From CAVQZA01 sp963724805 (GTDB taxonomy: Bacteria; Actinomycetota; Thermoleophilia; Gaiellales; Gaiellaceae), in the NCBI GenBank assembly GCA_963724805.1, contig CAVRWA010000006.1, forward strand, positions 68,081 through 132,080: 64,000 nucleotides of DNA, in the 5' to 3' direction. Made by a program: the position numbers and the translations under genes. This document shows positions 1-8,393 of this stretch, piece after piece; the stretch's first letter is position 1; each line of letters opens with the position of its first letter. The notes beneath the pieces are model-generated. The model was not told the DNA's origin, made no database searches, and worked only from the letters and a program-made list of their open reading frames with translations.

Positions 1-831
1 CAGCGGCTGGCTGAATGGACAGAGGATCTCGATCGCTCGCAGGCAAGACTCACCGACCAGCTCGCCCGACTCGCCGAGCGGCAGAGCACCATGCTCGCCG
101 AGTCCGAGTCGCGGATCGCCGCCGACGCGGAGGAGCTCGTCGCGCAGAACGAGGAGCAGCGGCTCGGTGCTCTGCGCCTGCGGGAGGAGATCGCGCAGGC
201 CACCCAGGAGGCGATCGCGGCGGCTGCGGCCGAAGTCGAGACCTATTCGATCGAGCGACGCCGGGCCCTCGACGAGCTGGCCGAGCGCCTGCGACGCCGC
301 GAGCGGGCGGTTTCGGAACAGCTCGAGCGCGAGGAGGGCGAGGTAGCCGCGCGGCTGAAGGCGAGCCTTCCCGAGGTCGAGCGCCGCCAGGTCGAGGCGC
401 TCGAGCGCGCGGTCGAACGCGCCTCGACGCGCCTCTCGGAGGCTGCCGTCCTCCAGTTCGCCGACGAGGTGAAGGCGGCGCGCGAGGGTGCGGCGCAGCG
501 GCTCTCGCGTGAGCTGGACCGCGCCGTCGCGAACTTCGCCCGGCAGGCGGAAGCGGCGCTCGGCGCACGACTCTCCCAGGTCGCCGACGCGGGTGAGCAG
601 CGGCTGGAGAAGCGCCAGAGCCAGATGGCGGCCGGGCTGGAACGGCAGCGCGAGGAGGCCGTCGCCGCACTCGAGCGCCGGCTGGTTGAGGCCGAGGACG
701 AGCTTCGCCGCCACATCCGTGAACTTGCGGCCGACGGCGAGGCCGAGCGAAACGTGCTGGAGGCGCGGCTGCACGAGCTGCAGCGGCGCGTCGAGCAGGC
801 GACCCAGACGATGGAGCGAAACCGTTCGTAA
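1..831 (+). CDS. C-terminal part of a long coiled-coil protein (5' end outside window)
   Basis: The frame is open from the first base of the window, so the gene starts upstream and only its last 276 residues are seen. The visible part is almost entirely charged and alanine-rich heptads (E, R, A, Q and L dominate), with no cysteine and no predicted membrane segment, which is the profile of a continuous coiled coil. An internal ATG at 91 could start a 246-residue version, but the coiled coil runs without a break on both sides of it. Composition resembles DivIVA-like or apolipoprotein A/E-like coiled-coil proteins, yet no defining motif is visible, so no function is assigned. A short gap separates it from the next small gene. 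Confidence 0.8.
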   Translation, partial: QRLAEWTEDLDRSQARLTDQLARLAERQSTMLAESESRIAADAEELVAQNEEQRLGALRLREEIAQATQEAIAAAAAEVETYSIERRRALDELAERLRRRERAVSEQLEREEGEVAARLKASLPEVERRQVEALERAVERASTRLSEAAVLQFADEVKAAREGAAQRLSRELDRAVANFARQAEAALGARLSQVADAGEQRLEKRQSQMAAGLERQREEAVAALERRLVEAEDELRRHIRELAADGEAERNVLEARLHELQRRVEQATQTMERNRS

Positions 832-895
832 GACGTGTTGTCATCGCCAACATTTCGCGGCAGGGTTCGTCTACGGAAACGCGAACCACACCCGA

Positions 896-1099
896 ATGAG
901 CGAGATGACCAACACCATCGAACACGAAGGCGGCGAGCAGGCAAAGGTCGAGAGTTGGCGCCTGCACGTGTTGATCGAGGCGGGCTACCCGCTGCCGCTC
1001 GCCGAGCGCCTCGCCGGCAGCCCGGCCGACCTTCACAGCGCCGTCGCGCTCATCTCGCAGGGCTGTGCGCCCGAGACGGCCGCCGAGATCCTTCTCTAG
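896..1099 (+). CDS. Small conserved-looking hypothetical protein (67 aa)
   Basis: Start chosen at the ATG at 896; a second ATG at 905 is also possible. The longer open frame running from 488 overlaps the upstream gene and is a GC-rich shadow. The protein has an acidic N-terminus and a helical body that reads like a three-helix bundle (SWRLHVLIEAGYPLPLAERL, then a run ending in ETAAEILL). The leucine/alanine pattern is regular and the codons are GC3-rich, which supports real translation. I do not recognise the family. It follows the coiled-coil gene by 64 bases and may be co-transcribed with it. Confidence 0.6.
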   Translation: MSEMTNTIEHEGGEQAKVESWRLHVLIEAGYPLPLAERLAGSPADLHSAVALISQGCAPETAAEILL

Positions 1100-1139
1100 A
1101 TCTAGATGGTTGGTGCCGTGCCCGGATGCGTCTGGGGAT

Positions 1140-1231
1140 GGCTCAGACCAAGCAGGGCGTTCGGGTCGACCGCAGGCCAGGCCGGTGGGCCTGGTCAAGG
1201 GCGAGCCGGACGATCCTGCGCCGTGTCTGGG
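1140..1231. repeat. Copy 1 of a ~92-bp intergenic repeat flanking xseAB
   Basis: The segment opens with a motif of the form GGCTC(C)AGACCAAGC and closes with GCGCCGTGTCTGG. The same opening and closing motifs, at nearly the same distance, occur at 2646-2739. The AGAC/GTCT ends are complementary, so each copy could fold on itself. The interior is diverged. It lies in the 182-base gap between the small gene ending at 1099 and xseA; I see no gene in that gap. Confidence 0.4.
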
Positions 1232-1281
1232 CCACCAGCCAGCCGCAGGCGGGTGCGGTATCAAGCATCTAAGCTCGACCC

Positions 1282-2424
1282 GTGAAGGTCGAGCCGATCC
1301 TCTACGGCGACCGCAAGGTCTACACCGTCCCCGCCTTCAGCCGGGGGATCGCTACGTGGCTCGGGCGCCTGCCGCCGATCTGGATCGAGGGCGAGGTCAC
1401 GGAGCTTCGCCGCAACACGGCCTGGGCGCGGATGTTCTTCACGCTCAAGGATCCCGAGAGCGGCGCGACGCTCCGAGTGACCATGCGCCGCGACCGCTTC
1501 GACGCGCTCGAGCTCGAGCTGGTCGACGGGGAGCGCGTCCACGTCAACGGCCGCGCCGAGCTGTACGAGGCGCGCGGCGAGCTCTCGTTCCGCGCGCAGA
1601 CGATCGAGCGCTTCGGCCTCGGCGCGCATCTCGCGGCGTTGGAGCGGTTGAAGAAGAAGCTCGCGGCCGAGGGCCTGTTCGCGCCCGAGCGCAAGCGGCC
1701 GCTGCCGTTCCTGCCGCGCCGCATCGGGCTGGTGACGGGCACCGATGCCGCCGCCAGACAGGACGTTCTGACGACGGTGACGACCCGGTTCCCGCCGGCG
1801 CGGATCGTGGTCGCCGAGACGCCCGTGCAGGGCCCTCGGGCAGCGTCGGGGATCGTCGAGGCGCTGCTGCTCGTCTCGGGCCTGCCCGAGGTGGACGTGA
1901 TCATCCTCACGCGCGGCGGCGGCAGCTTCGAGGACCTGCTCCCGTTCAGCGACGAGGCGGTCGTCCGCGCGGTCGCCTCCTGCCCCGTCCCCGTGGTCTC
2001 CGCGGTCGGCCACGAGCAGGACATCCCGCTCTGCGACCTCGCCGCAGACGTGCGCGCCTCGACGCCGACCGCCGCGGGCCGGCTCGTGGTACCCGACCTC
2101 GCCGACGTGCTCCAGCGGCTCGAGCGCGCACGCGCAGGCGTCGAGCGCGGCGCGAGGCGCACGATCGAGACGCAGGAGCAGCGCCTCGTGCGCGCCCACG
2201 ACCGGCTGCGCCGTGCACCCGCGCTCGCGGTCGAGCGCAAGCACGCGCGGCTCGAGGCAACCGCGGGCCGCCTCCGCGCGCTGTCGCCGCGCGCGACGCT
2301 GGGGCGCGGCTACGCGATCGTGCGCGCCCGCGATGCGATCCTCCGCTCGGCGACCGCGGTCTCGACAGGCGAGCGGGTCGAGGTCGAGCTCGCCGACGGC
2401 GGCTTCGGGGCGGTGGTCGAGTGA
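1282..2424 (+). CDS. xseA: Exodeoxyribonuclease VII large subunit
   Basis: Catalytic subunit of exonuclease VII, which degrades single-stranded DNA in both directions in the cytoplasm. The 380 residues show an N-terminal OB-fold region (about 1-100, with IWIEGEVTEL) for DNA binding. The catalytic block includes LPRRIGLVTG, then LTRGGGSFEDLLPFSDE, then SAVGHEQD and a TPTAAG motif (about 150-265). A basic helical C-terminal arm follows, which in the family binds the small subunit. Length is at the short end of the usual 400-450. The GTG at 1282 is the start that gives the full OB domain. The last bases overlap the GTG of xseB (GTGA), so the two subunits are translationally coupled. Confidence 0.95.
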   Translation: MKVEPILYGDRKVYTVPAFSRGIATWLGRLPPIWIEGEVTELRRNTAWARMFFTLKDPESGATLRVTMRRDRFDALELELVDGERVHVNGRAELYEARGELSFRAQTIERFGLGAHLAALERLKKKLAAEGLFAPERKRPLPFLPRRIGLVTGTDAAARQDVLTTVTTRFPPARIVVAETPVQGPRAASGIVEALLLVSGLPEVDVIILTRGGGSFEDLLPFSDEAVVRAVASCPVPVVSAVGHEQDIPLCDLAADVRASTPTAAGRLVVPDLADVLQRLERARAGVERGARRTIETQEQRLVRAHDRLRRAPALAVERKHARLEATAGRLRALSPRATLGRGYAIVRARDAILRSATAVSTGERVEVELADGGFGAVVE

Positions 2425-2621
2425 GCGGAGAGACCCTCACCTTCGAAGCTGCACAGAAAGAGCTCGAGGCGATCGTGGACAAGCTCGAGCGGGGCGAGGC
2501 CGAGCTGGAGCAGCTGACCGCGCTCTCGCAGCGCGGCGAGGAGCTCTACCGCTTCTGCCGCGAGAAGCTCGACGCGGCCCACGGCAAGATCGAGGAGCTA
2601 GCCAAGCCAGACGAGGGCTGA
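2421..2621 (+). CDS. xseB: Exodeoxyribonuclease VII small subunit
   Basis: Small helical subunit of exonuclease VII. The 66 residues contain the family pattern: LTFEAAQKELEAIVDKLERG near the N-terminus, then ELEQLTALSQRGEELYRFC and a C-terminal helix. Usual length is about 70-85, so this is slightly short but complete in motif. The GTG at 2421 overlaps the TGA of xseA by the GTGA tetranucleotide. The same frame is open far upstream, but that part is a shadow of xseA. A hairpin about 60 bases after the stop probably ends the operon. Confidence 0.92.
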   Translation: MSGETLTFEAAQKELEAIVDKLERGEAELEQLTALSQRGEELYRFCREKLDAAHGKIEELAKPDEG

Positions 2622-2645
2622 CGGGTAATTCGGCCGCCGTCGGGG

Positions 2646-2739
2646 GGCTCCAGACCAAGCCGGGCAGTGCGGGCGGTCGTGGCGCGTAGCGGCGCTACGC
2701 GTCGCGGCCGAACGTGCTGAGCCGGCGCCGTGTCTGGGG
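2646..2739. repeat. Copy 2 of the ~92-bp repeat flanking xseAB
   Basis: It shares the opening GGCTCCAGACCAAGC and closing GCGCCGTGTCTGGGG motifs with the copy at 1140-1231, in the same orientation. It sits in the convergent gap between xseB and the glycerate kinase gene and contains the 2681-2703 hairpin. Confidence 0.4.
2681..2703. terminator. Hairpin between convergent xseB and glycerate kinase genes
   Basis: GCGTAGC (2684-2690) pairs with GCTACGC (2694-2700) around a GGC loop, and the pairing extends by C-G and G-T outward. It lies between two convergent genes, as expected of a bidirectional terminator. There is no clear T-run on either side, so termination is inferred from position and stem strength. 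Confidence 0.5.
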
Positions 2740-2766
2740 CGTCATCCGGCCCGGCCGAATTGCCCG

Positions 2767-3693
2767 TCAGGCCTCGAGACTAAGGCCTAGGGCAACGAGG
2801 TCCTCCCAGGCCCGCGCCGGGTCCCCCGAGAGCGCGACGGTCTCCACCCCGGGCAGCGGCTCGACGACGCGGCCGCCGAAGACGACGCAGCGAACGCCCG
2901 CCTCTCGGCACCGGCGCGCGACGACCGCAGGGGCCTTCCCCTCCGCGGTCGTGCGGTCGACCGTCCCCTCCCCGGTGACGACGAGATCGGCCCCGCGCGG
3001 ATCGAATTCCATCGCATCGAGCACGAGCTCTGCTCCGGGGACGAGCTCGGCGCCGAGCGCCGCGAGCGCCGCCCCGAGCCCTCCGGCCGCGCCGGCACCC
3101 GGAAGGTCCGCGTAGGGACGAAGCTCGGGCAGTGCGAGCAGGCGCCTCTCGAGCAGCTCGACCTGAGCCGCGTCGGCGCCCTTCTGCGGCCCGAACAGGC
3201 GCGCGGCATCGCGGAGCGGGCTCTGGACGTCGCACGCGACGTAGGCCGGAGCGGGCAGCCGCTCGAGCACCTCGCGCATCCCCACCCCGCCGTCCACCGT
3301 CGCCACGCCCCCCAGGCAGAAGAGCAGTGCAGACGCGCCTCCGGCGGCGAGGATCAGCTCGCCGAAGCCCCGGCTCGACGCTGCGAGCGGGTCGAGCCGC
3401 GCCGGGTCGAGCGGCACCGCCTCCGCCGCCTCGACGACTGCCGTCCCGTCCGGCAGCTCGAGCCAGCGCGCGAGCCGGGGCCGACCGAACGCGTCCGGCA
3501 CCGTCACCTCGTGCCAGCGCCCTCCCCGCGCCCCGTACAGCGCCTCGGCGGTCCCCTCGCCGCCGTCGGCGACGGGCCGCTCTTCGACGTTTGCCCAGGT
3601 CGAGAGCCCCTCGGCGAGCGCGGCCGCCGCCTCCGCCGCCCCGAGGACGCCCTTGAGGCTAGCCGGGCACGCGATCGCGCGGGCGCCCGGCAT
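2767..3693 (-). CDS. Glycerate kinase (GarK/GlxK family)
   Basis: Phosphorylates D-glycerate with ATP in the cytoplasm. Family landmarks are visible: an N-terminal ACPASLKGVLGAAEAAAALAEG (family: P-D-S-F-K-G-S-L-S-A), then PVADGGEGT, then LGGVATVDGGVGMREVL, then LVVTGEGTVDRTTAEGKAP and a final GVRCVVFGG. At 308 residues it is shorter than the usual 370-380. The deficit is mainly in the middle, between the PVADGGEGT block and the LGG block. The ATG at 3693 puts the first motif 7 residues in. The same frame is open upstream, but that belongs to the frame-disrupted membrane protein next door, whose second frame overlaps this gene by about 190 bases. Confidence 0.85.
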   Translation of the reverse strand: MPGARAIACPASLKGVLGAAEAAAALAEGLSTWANVEERPVADGGEGTAEALYGARGGRWHEVTVPDAFGRPRLARWLELPDGTAVVEAAEAVPLDPARLDPLAASSRGFGELILAAGGASALLFCLGGVATVDGGVGMREVLERLPAPAYVACDVQSPLRDAARLFGPQKGADAAQVELLERRLLALPELRPYADLPGAGAAGGLGAALAALGAELVPGAELVLDAMEFDPRGADLVVTGEGTVDRTTAEGKAPAVVARRCREAGVRCVVFGGRVVEPLPGVETVALSGDPARAWEDLVALGLSLEA

Positions 3694-4725
3694 CGTCCTC
3701 GACCATCCCTTCTGTCTTCGTCGACGACCTCGTCGGCCCGCTCGGCGCCGGGCATCCCGCGCAGGGTCGCGAGCGAGATCCCCTCGTGGGCGAGGAAGAT
3801 GAGGCCGATCCCGATCCCCACCGACGCCTCGATCGCCTGCAGGCCGATTCCGAACGCGAAGCCCTTGGCATAGGGGACGCCGTACGAGACGAGCGGAAGC
3901 GCGACCGCGGCCTGCATCAGCCCGATGTTGCCCGGCCAGAGCGGGAAGATCGTCGCCACGTTCATCAGCACCAGCACGAGCCCGGCTGCGGGCATCGGCG
4001 CGTGGATGTCGAAGGCGCGCATCGCCGTGTAGACCGCGAGGAGCTGGAAGAGCCAGCCGAGGCACTGGAACGAGACCGCCCGCACGGCGGGCCAGCCGGC
4101 GCGCATCACGCCGAGCCCGTGGCGACCCATCGTGACCACGCGCCGGACGGCGCCGAGGCCCTCGACCCGCGCGCCCTGGTGGAGCCGTGCGCTCGCGAAC
4201 GCGAACGTGAAGAGGGCGATCCCGACGGCGACGACGACGATCAGGCTCGTCACCGCCCAGGCCGGGATCTTGGCGAAGAACACGACGTACACGACGAGGA
4301 TGAGCGACCGGCACGAGGTCGAAGACGCGGTGCGCGAAGACCGTGCCGACGAGAGTCGCCCAGAGGCCCTTCCGCCCGGGCATCCGGCGCGTCAGCACGC
4401 CCACGCGCGCGAGCTCGCCCACGCGGCCCGGCAGGACGGCGTTCGCGAACAGACCCACCGAGAACGCCGAGAACACGAGCCGGAAGGCCGGTCTCGGCTC
4501 CGGCATTGCCACGTCGATCACGGTCTTCCAGGCAAGCGCGCGGGCGACAATCGAGAGGAGGTTGAAGAGGAGCGCGACGAGCACCCACTTCCAGATGACG
4601 TGGGAGAACGCGTGCCCGATCGTGTGCGTGTTCGGCCCGCGCCACCAGATCAGAACGATGACGCCGGCCGCCGCGAGCATGAGGAGCGTGACCCTGGTCA
4701 GCGGGTGCGCGAGCGCAGAGCGCAT
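3504..4725 (-). pseudogene. Flippase-like integral membrane protein (UPF0104/AglD-MprF type), frameshifted
   Basis: The N-terminal half is in one frame (4725 to about 4305), with membrane helices including LLMLAAAGVIVLIWW and then AVLPGRVGELARVGVLTRR. That last stretch is the family signature of lysylphosphatidylglycerol-synthase-like transmembrane flippases. At 4300-4308 the frame breaks. The continuation (VVYVVFFAKIPAW, then a helix-rich stretch with FPLWPGNIGLMQAAVALPL) is in another frame down to 3504. Adding two bases or removing one at the break restores a sensible protein. The second frame then runs into the glycerate kinase gene, so the 3' end is uncertain; another reading would stop at 3659. 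Either a real pseudogene or a sequencing/assembly indel. The start ATG overlaps the glycosyltransferase stop by one base (TGATG), suggesting joint work on a lipid-linked glycan. Confidence 0.7.
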
Positions 4726-5849
4726 CAGGCGGCCAGCACCTCCTCGTAGACCGAGATCAGGCGCCGCCCGATGTCGTCCCAGGAGTACTTCGCGATCGCC
4801 ACCTGCCGTGCCCCGGCACCGAGGGCCTCGCGCCGCGGCTCATCGGCGAGGAGCGACTCGACTGCATCGGCCAGGGCGCCCGGGTCGCCCGGCGGGCACA
4901 GCAGCCCCGTGTCCGGCGTCATCACGTCACGGTACCCCGGGATGTCCGACGAGACCACCGGCGTCGCGCACGCGAAGGCGCGGGTCAGCACCATGCCGAA
5001 GCTCTCGCCGCCGAGCGACGGCGCGACGAGCGCCTTCACCGAGAGGAGCTCGGCGGTGAGGTCCTCCTGCGAGAGGAAGCCGAGGATGTCGATCCCCTCG
5101 TCGGAGACGTGCGTGCGCGAGAGCAGGAGCCGGACCGCGAGCGGGTCGGCTCCGGCGATCCGCAGGCGCACGCCGGTACGTCGCCGGATCTCGGGCCACG
5201 CCTCGAGCAGCACGCGCAGGCCCTTGCGCGGCTCGTGGCGGCCGGCGAACAGGATCCGGTGCTCGCGCCCGGCGGGATCGGCCGCCGGGGGGATCAGCAC
5301 TCCGTTCGGGATCACGTGGTAGTCGCCGGGGAGCCACCGCGCAGCGGAGTCTGCGGCCATCTGCGAGACGGCGATGCGGTAGTCGATGTTGTTCAGCACC
5401 GGGCGCCAGATGTGCCGCGCGTACCGCATCCAGCCGAGCTCGCCGCTCGCGTGGTGGGTCGCGACGATCGGCGTGGTGGTCGCGAACGCGAGCGTGGAGA
5501 TGCAGATCGCGGGCGTCATCGGCTCGTGCAGGTGGAGCACGTCGAAGCGCTCGCGCTCGAGCGCGGCCCGGACACGGAAGATCGATCGCGGGCTGAGCAC
5601 GATGTTCGGGAGCGAGCCGTTCGCGGGCACGATCACCGAGCGGCCGACCGGGATCACGTCGGGCGGAGGCTCGCCGTGGCGCGCGACCCGCGGGTGGAGG
5701 ACGCGGGTGAACTGGCCGGCGGGGTCGTTGCCGATCAGCGTCTTGCTCTCGACGCCGAGCCGGCGCAGGGCGGCCGCCTGGAGCTCCGCATGCTCGTTCA
5801 CGGCGCCCCAGAAGGTCCACGAGAACGGCACCACGATCCCCACCTTCAT
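4725..5849 (-). CDS. Glycosyltransferase, GT4 family (PimA-like)
   Basis: The 374-residue GT-B fold enzyme probably transfers a sugar from a nucleotide donor to a lipid or glycan at the inner membrane face. The N-terminus MKVGIVVPFSWTFWGAVNEH resembles the start of phosphatidylinositol mannosyltransferase PimA. The middle has DVLHLHEP. The C-terminal donor domain shows LFAGRHEPRKGL and SLGGESFGMVLTRAFACATPVV with the E-x7-E type nucleotide-sugar pattern. The ATG at 5849 is followed directly by the motif; the long open frame upstream is antisense to the M28 peptidase. It shares TGATG with the flippase-like gene, so the two form an operon. Acceptor specificity cannot be read from the sequence. 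Confidence 0.88.
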   Translation of the reverse strand: MKVGIVVPFSWTFWGAVNEHAELQAAALRRLGVESKTLIGNDPAGQFTRVLHPRVARHGEPPPDVIPVGRSVIVPANGSLPNIVLSPRSIFRVRAALERERFDVLHLHEPMTPAICISTLAFATTTPIVATHHASGELGWMRYARHIWRPVLNNIDYRIAVSQMAADSAARWLPGDYHVIPNGVLIPPAADPAGREHRILFAGRHEPRKGLRVLLEAWPEIRRRTGVRLRIAGADPLAVRLLLSRTHVSDEGIDILGFLSQEDLTAELLSVKALVAPSLGGESFGMVLTRAFACATPVVSSDIPGYRDVMTPDTGLLCPPGDPGALADAVESLLADEPRREALGAGARQVAIAKYSWDDIGRRLISVYEEVLAA

Positions 5850-5882
5850 GGCGCGGAGCCTAATGGTCATAGACTCGATGTC

Positions 5883-6935
5883 GTGGAGCTGCTTCGCACG
5901 CTCTCGGTCGAGATCGGCGTCCGGCGCTGCGGGACGCCCGAGGCCGAGCGTGCCGCGCACGCGGTCGCGGACGCCTTTGCCGCGCTCGGGCTCGAGCCTC
6001 GCTTCCAGGAGTTCCCGCTGCTCGGCTACGAGGCCGAGGAGCCGCTGCTCGAAGTGGACGGCGAGCGCTGGGAAGCCGGCCCCTGCATGTACGCGCACCC
6101 CGGCGAGGTGGAGGGAGACGTGCAGCGGCTCTCGGACGGGATCTTCGCCGTCGGCGAAGGGAGGCTGCGCCGGAGCCCTTTCGGAGTCCACGCGATCCCG
6201 TTCATGTTGGCGAGCCACGTGACCACCCCGCCGACGGCGTTCATCTCGCCGGCCGACGCCGGACGGCTGCGCGAGGGGATGCGCGCCCGGCTGGTCGTCC
6301 GCGGCCGCTTCGTCCCGGGCCTCCGCGACCGCAACGTGATCGCCGAGGTTCCCGGCGAGAGCGAGGAGACGGTCGTCGTCGGCGCCCACTACGACTCCGT
6401 CTGGCGCGGCCCGGGCGCGATCGACAACGCGACCGGGGTCGAGGGCCTCGTGCGCGTGGCCGAGCGGCTCGTCGGCCGAAAGCACCCGCGCTCGCTCACG
6501 TTCGTCGCGTTCGGCGCCGAAGAGATCGGCCTGGTCGGCTCGAAGCACTACGTCGCCGAGGCGAAATCGCGCGGCGAGGCCGGCCGCATCGTCGGCATGG
6601 TCAACCTCGACTGCATCGGCTGCGGAGAGAGCCTCGAGCTGCTGTGCTCACCCCAGGCGCTGCTCGAGCGTGCCGAGGAGACCGCGCGCGGGCTCGGCCT
6701 CTACGACCGCTACGGCGTCGTGACCGAGCTCGGCGAGGATGCGGGAACCGACCACCTGCCCTTCGCCCAGGCGAGGATCCCGGCGATGAGCGTGCTCCAC
6801 TTCCCGTACGACGAGTACCACTCGCCGGAGGACTCGTCCAACCTCGTGGACGAGGCGCTGATGGCCGACGCAGTCGACCTGGCCGTGGCGATGGTCGAGA
6901 GCCAGCTCGCCGAGCCCGTCGAGCGCGCTGAGTAG
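5883..6935 (+). CDS. M28-family zinc aminopeptidase/carboxypeptidase-like hydrolase
   Basis: The 350 residues contain the M28 metal-site set: VVGAHYDSV (His and Asp ligands), AIDNATGVEG (bridging Asp), AFGAEEIGLVGSKHY (Glu-Glu, catalytic base and ligand), GMVNLDCIGCG (Asp) and GTDHLPF (His). All ligands expected for a two-zinc site are present. There is no signal peptide, so the enzyme is probably cytoplasmic. The GTG at 5883 is chosen because the family's N-terminal helix begins there; upstream sequence in this frame is antisense to the glycosyltransferase. It is divergent from that gene with only 33 bases between starts. The adenosine-deaminase-like gene follows nine bases after the stop. 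Confidence 0.9.
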   Translation: MELLRTLSVEIGVRRCGTPEAERAAHAVADAFAALGLEPRFQEFPLLGYEAEEPLLEVDGERWEAGPCMYAHPGEVEGDVQRLSDGIFAVGEGRLRRSPFGVHAIPFMLASHVTTPPTAFISPADAGRLREGMRARLVVRGRFVPGLRDRNVIAEVPGESEETVVVGAHYDSVWRGPGAIDNATGVEGLVRVAERLVGRKHPRSLTFVAFGAEEIGLVGSKHYVAEAKSRGEAGRIVGMVNLDCIGCGESLELLCSPQALLERAEETARGLGLYDRYGVVTELGEDAGTDHLPFAQARIPAMSVLHFPYDEYHSPEDSSNLVDEALMADAVDLAVAMVESQLAEPVERAE

Positions 6936-6944
6936 ACTCGCAAC

Positions 6945-7955
6945 GTGTTCGAATCAGGTCTCGCCGAGCTGCACACCCACCTCGGCGGCTCGGTTGCCTC
7001 CGACATCCTCTGGAGCCTTGCGCACGAGCAGGGGATCGCGCTCCCGGTCAAGGACTACTGGGAGTTCGAGCAGCTCGTCACGGTCTCCGACCCGCGCGGC
7101 GTGCCGAACCTCGACGCGCTCGACGCGATCTACCACTGGACGGAGCTGATCCAGTCGAGCCCGATCGCGGTCGAGCGCTCGGTGCACGGCGCGATCGGCG
7201 GCGCCTACCGCTCGCAGCGGATCACGACGCTCGAGGTGCGCTTCAACCCGATGAAGCGCAACCGCGGCGGCGAGCGCGACCTCGACCACATCATCCTCGC
7301 CGCGATCCGCGGCCTCGACCGCGCGAGCCTCGAGTACCCGCAGGTGCGGGCAGGCCTGCTGCTGATGATGGACCGGACATTCACCGCCGAGCAGAACGCG
7401 ATCATCGTCGAGAAGGCGATCGCCTGGGCGCCGCGCGGAATCGTCGGCGTCGACATCGCCGGCCCGCGCCCGGGCGGTGAGCGCTACGACTACCGCCAGG
7501 TCGCGCCGATGGTCGAGGCGGCGCGCGAGGCCGGGCTCGGGGTCACGATCCATGTCGGCGAGGAGGGCGGCGACACCGGCCGTGAGGAGATCGGCGAGGT
7601 GATCGAGGTGCTGCGCCCCGACCGGATCGGCCACGGCATCCTCGCCGCACAGGATCCCGAGCTGATGGCCGCGATACGAGACGCCGGGATCGTGCTCGAG
7701 ATCTGCCCCACCTCCAACCTGCTCACCAAGGCGCTCGCCGACGAGGACGCCGTGCGGGAGACGTTCCGCACCTTCATCGAGCACGGCGTCCAGTTCACGA
7801 TCGCCACCGACGGGCCGGAGATGATGCGGACACACCTCCGAGACGAGCTCGAGCTGCTGGTGCGGATCGGCGCCCTCGACGAGGACGAGCTCGCCGAGGC
7901 GAACCGCCGCGGGCACGACGTCAGCTTCATCGGCCGCGCCGTCGCGCGGGCGTAA
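6945..7955 (+). CDS. Adenosine deaminase-like amidohydrolase (altered TDDP motif)
   Basis: TIM-barrel metal-dependent deaminase of the adenosine/AMP deaminase family, 336 residues. Visible motifs: ELHTHLGGS near the N-terminus (zinc His-x-His), HVGEEGGDTG (His ligand and proton-shuttle Glu), RIGHGI (catalytic His), EICPTSN and IATDGPEM near residue 285. Classical adenosine deaminases have TDDP, where the first Asp binds zinc and the second contacts purine N7. Here the second Asp is Gly, and the N-terminal HLDGS is HLGGS. The enzyme may thus deaminate a modified purine or another substrate. GTG start at 6945, close behind the M28 peptidase, so both may serve nucleoside/peptide salvage. Confidence 0.85.
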   Translation: MFESGLAELHTHLGGSVASDILWSLAHEQGIALPVKDYWEFEQLVTVSDPRGVPNLDALDAIYHWTELIQSSPIAVERSVHGAIGGAYRSQRITTLEVRFNPMKRNRGGERDLDHIILAAIRGLDRASLEYPQVRAGLLLMMDRTFTAEQNAIIVEKAIAWAPRGIVGVDIAGPRPGGERYDYRQVAPMVEAAREAGLGVTIHVGEEGGDTGREEIGEVIEVLRPDRIGHGILAAQDPELMAAIRDAGIVLEICPTSNLLTKALADEDAVRETFRTFIEHGVQFTIATDGPEMMRTHLRDELELLVRIGALDEDELAEANRRGHDVSFIGRAVARA

Positions 7956-8015
7956 ACCCCCGAATACGCCCTCTGGTCAATTGGCGGCAGCGCGCTACCA
8001 TGATTGTGTCGGCTC

Positions 8016-8273
8016 ATGTCCGAACCCCAAAGCCCACGCATCACTCAACGGCAACGTCAGGTCGTCGAGCTGATTGCAGCCGGCTGCTCGAACGAGGAGG
8101 TCGGCGAGCGGCTCGGCATCTCCCCAAGGACGGCCAAGGCGCACAGCGACGTGCTGCGCCAGAAGCTGGGCGTGACGCGACGGCGGCAGATCCCAGTGGC
8201 CTACCGCAGCCTGACAGGGGCTGATCCCCTGTCGGAAAGCCTCGGACTGACCTCGGTCGGTCCGGGGGACTGA
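8016..8273 (+). CDS. Small stand-alone LuxR/GerE-type HTH protein (85 aa)
   Basis: DNA-binding regulator consisting of little more than the GerE helix-turn-helix: ITQRQRQVVELIAAGCSN, then ERLGISPRTAKAHSDVLRQKLGV. There is no receiver or sensor domain, as in small LuxR-type proteins common in Actinobacteria. The ATG at 8016 starts four residues before the HTH; a TTG at 8004 in the same frame would add four residues. It precedes a terminator hairpin and then the giant LuxR ATPase. Target and signal are unknown. Confidence 0.85.
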   Translation: MSEPQSPRITQRQRQVVELIAAGCSNEEVGERLGISPRTAKAHSDVLRQKLGVTRRRQIPVAYRSLTGADPLSESLGLTSVGPGD

Positions 8274-8282
8274 CGGCACCCT

Positions 8283-8321
8283 GCCCGCGGCCCCCCAAGT
8301 TGCCGCGGGCGGGGCTCTTTT
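8283..8321 (+). terminator. Intrinsic terminator after the small LuxR gene
   Basis: GCCCGCGG (8283-8290) pairs with CCGCGGGC (8303-8310) across a 12-base loop, followed by GGGGCTCTTTT. The stem is perfect and a short T-run follows, ten bases after the stop of the small LuxR gene. Confidence 0.75.
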
Positions 8322-8393
8322 CGAGACAGTCGAGATTCGCGACAGGTCGCGCTAGCCTGTGGGCTCGGGCTTGCGGCGCCCCGGAGCAGCCGA

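Noticed and set aside
5109..5882. N-terminal extension of the M28 peptidase frame
   Set aside because: This stretch is antisense to the glycosyltransferase and has shadow-like Arg/Ala/Asp composition. The conserved domain begins after the GTG at 5883.
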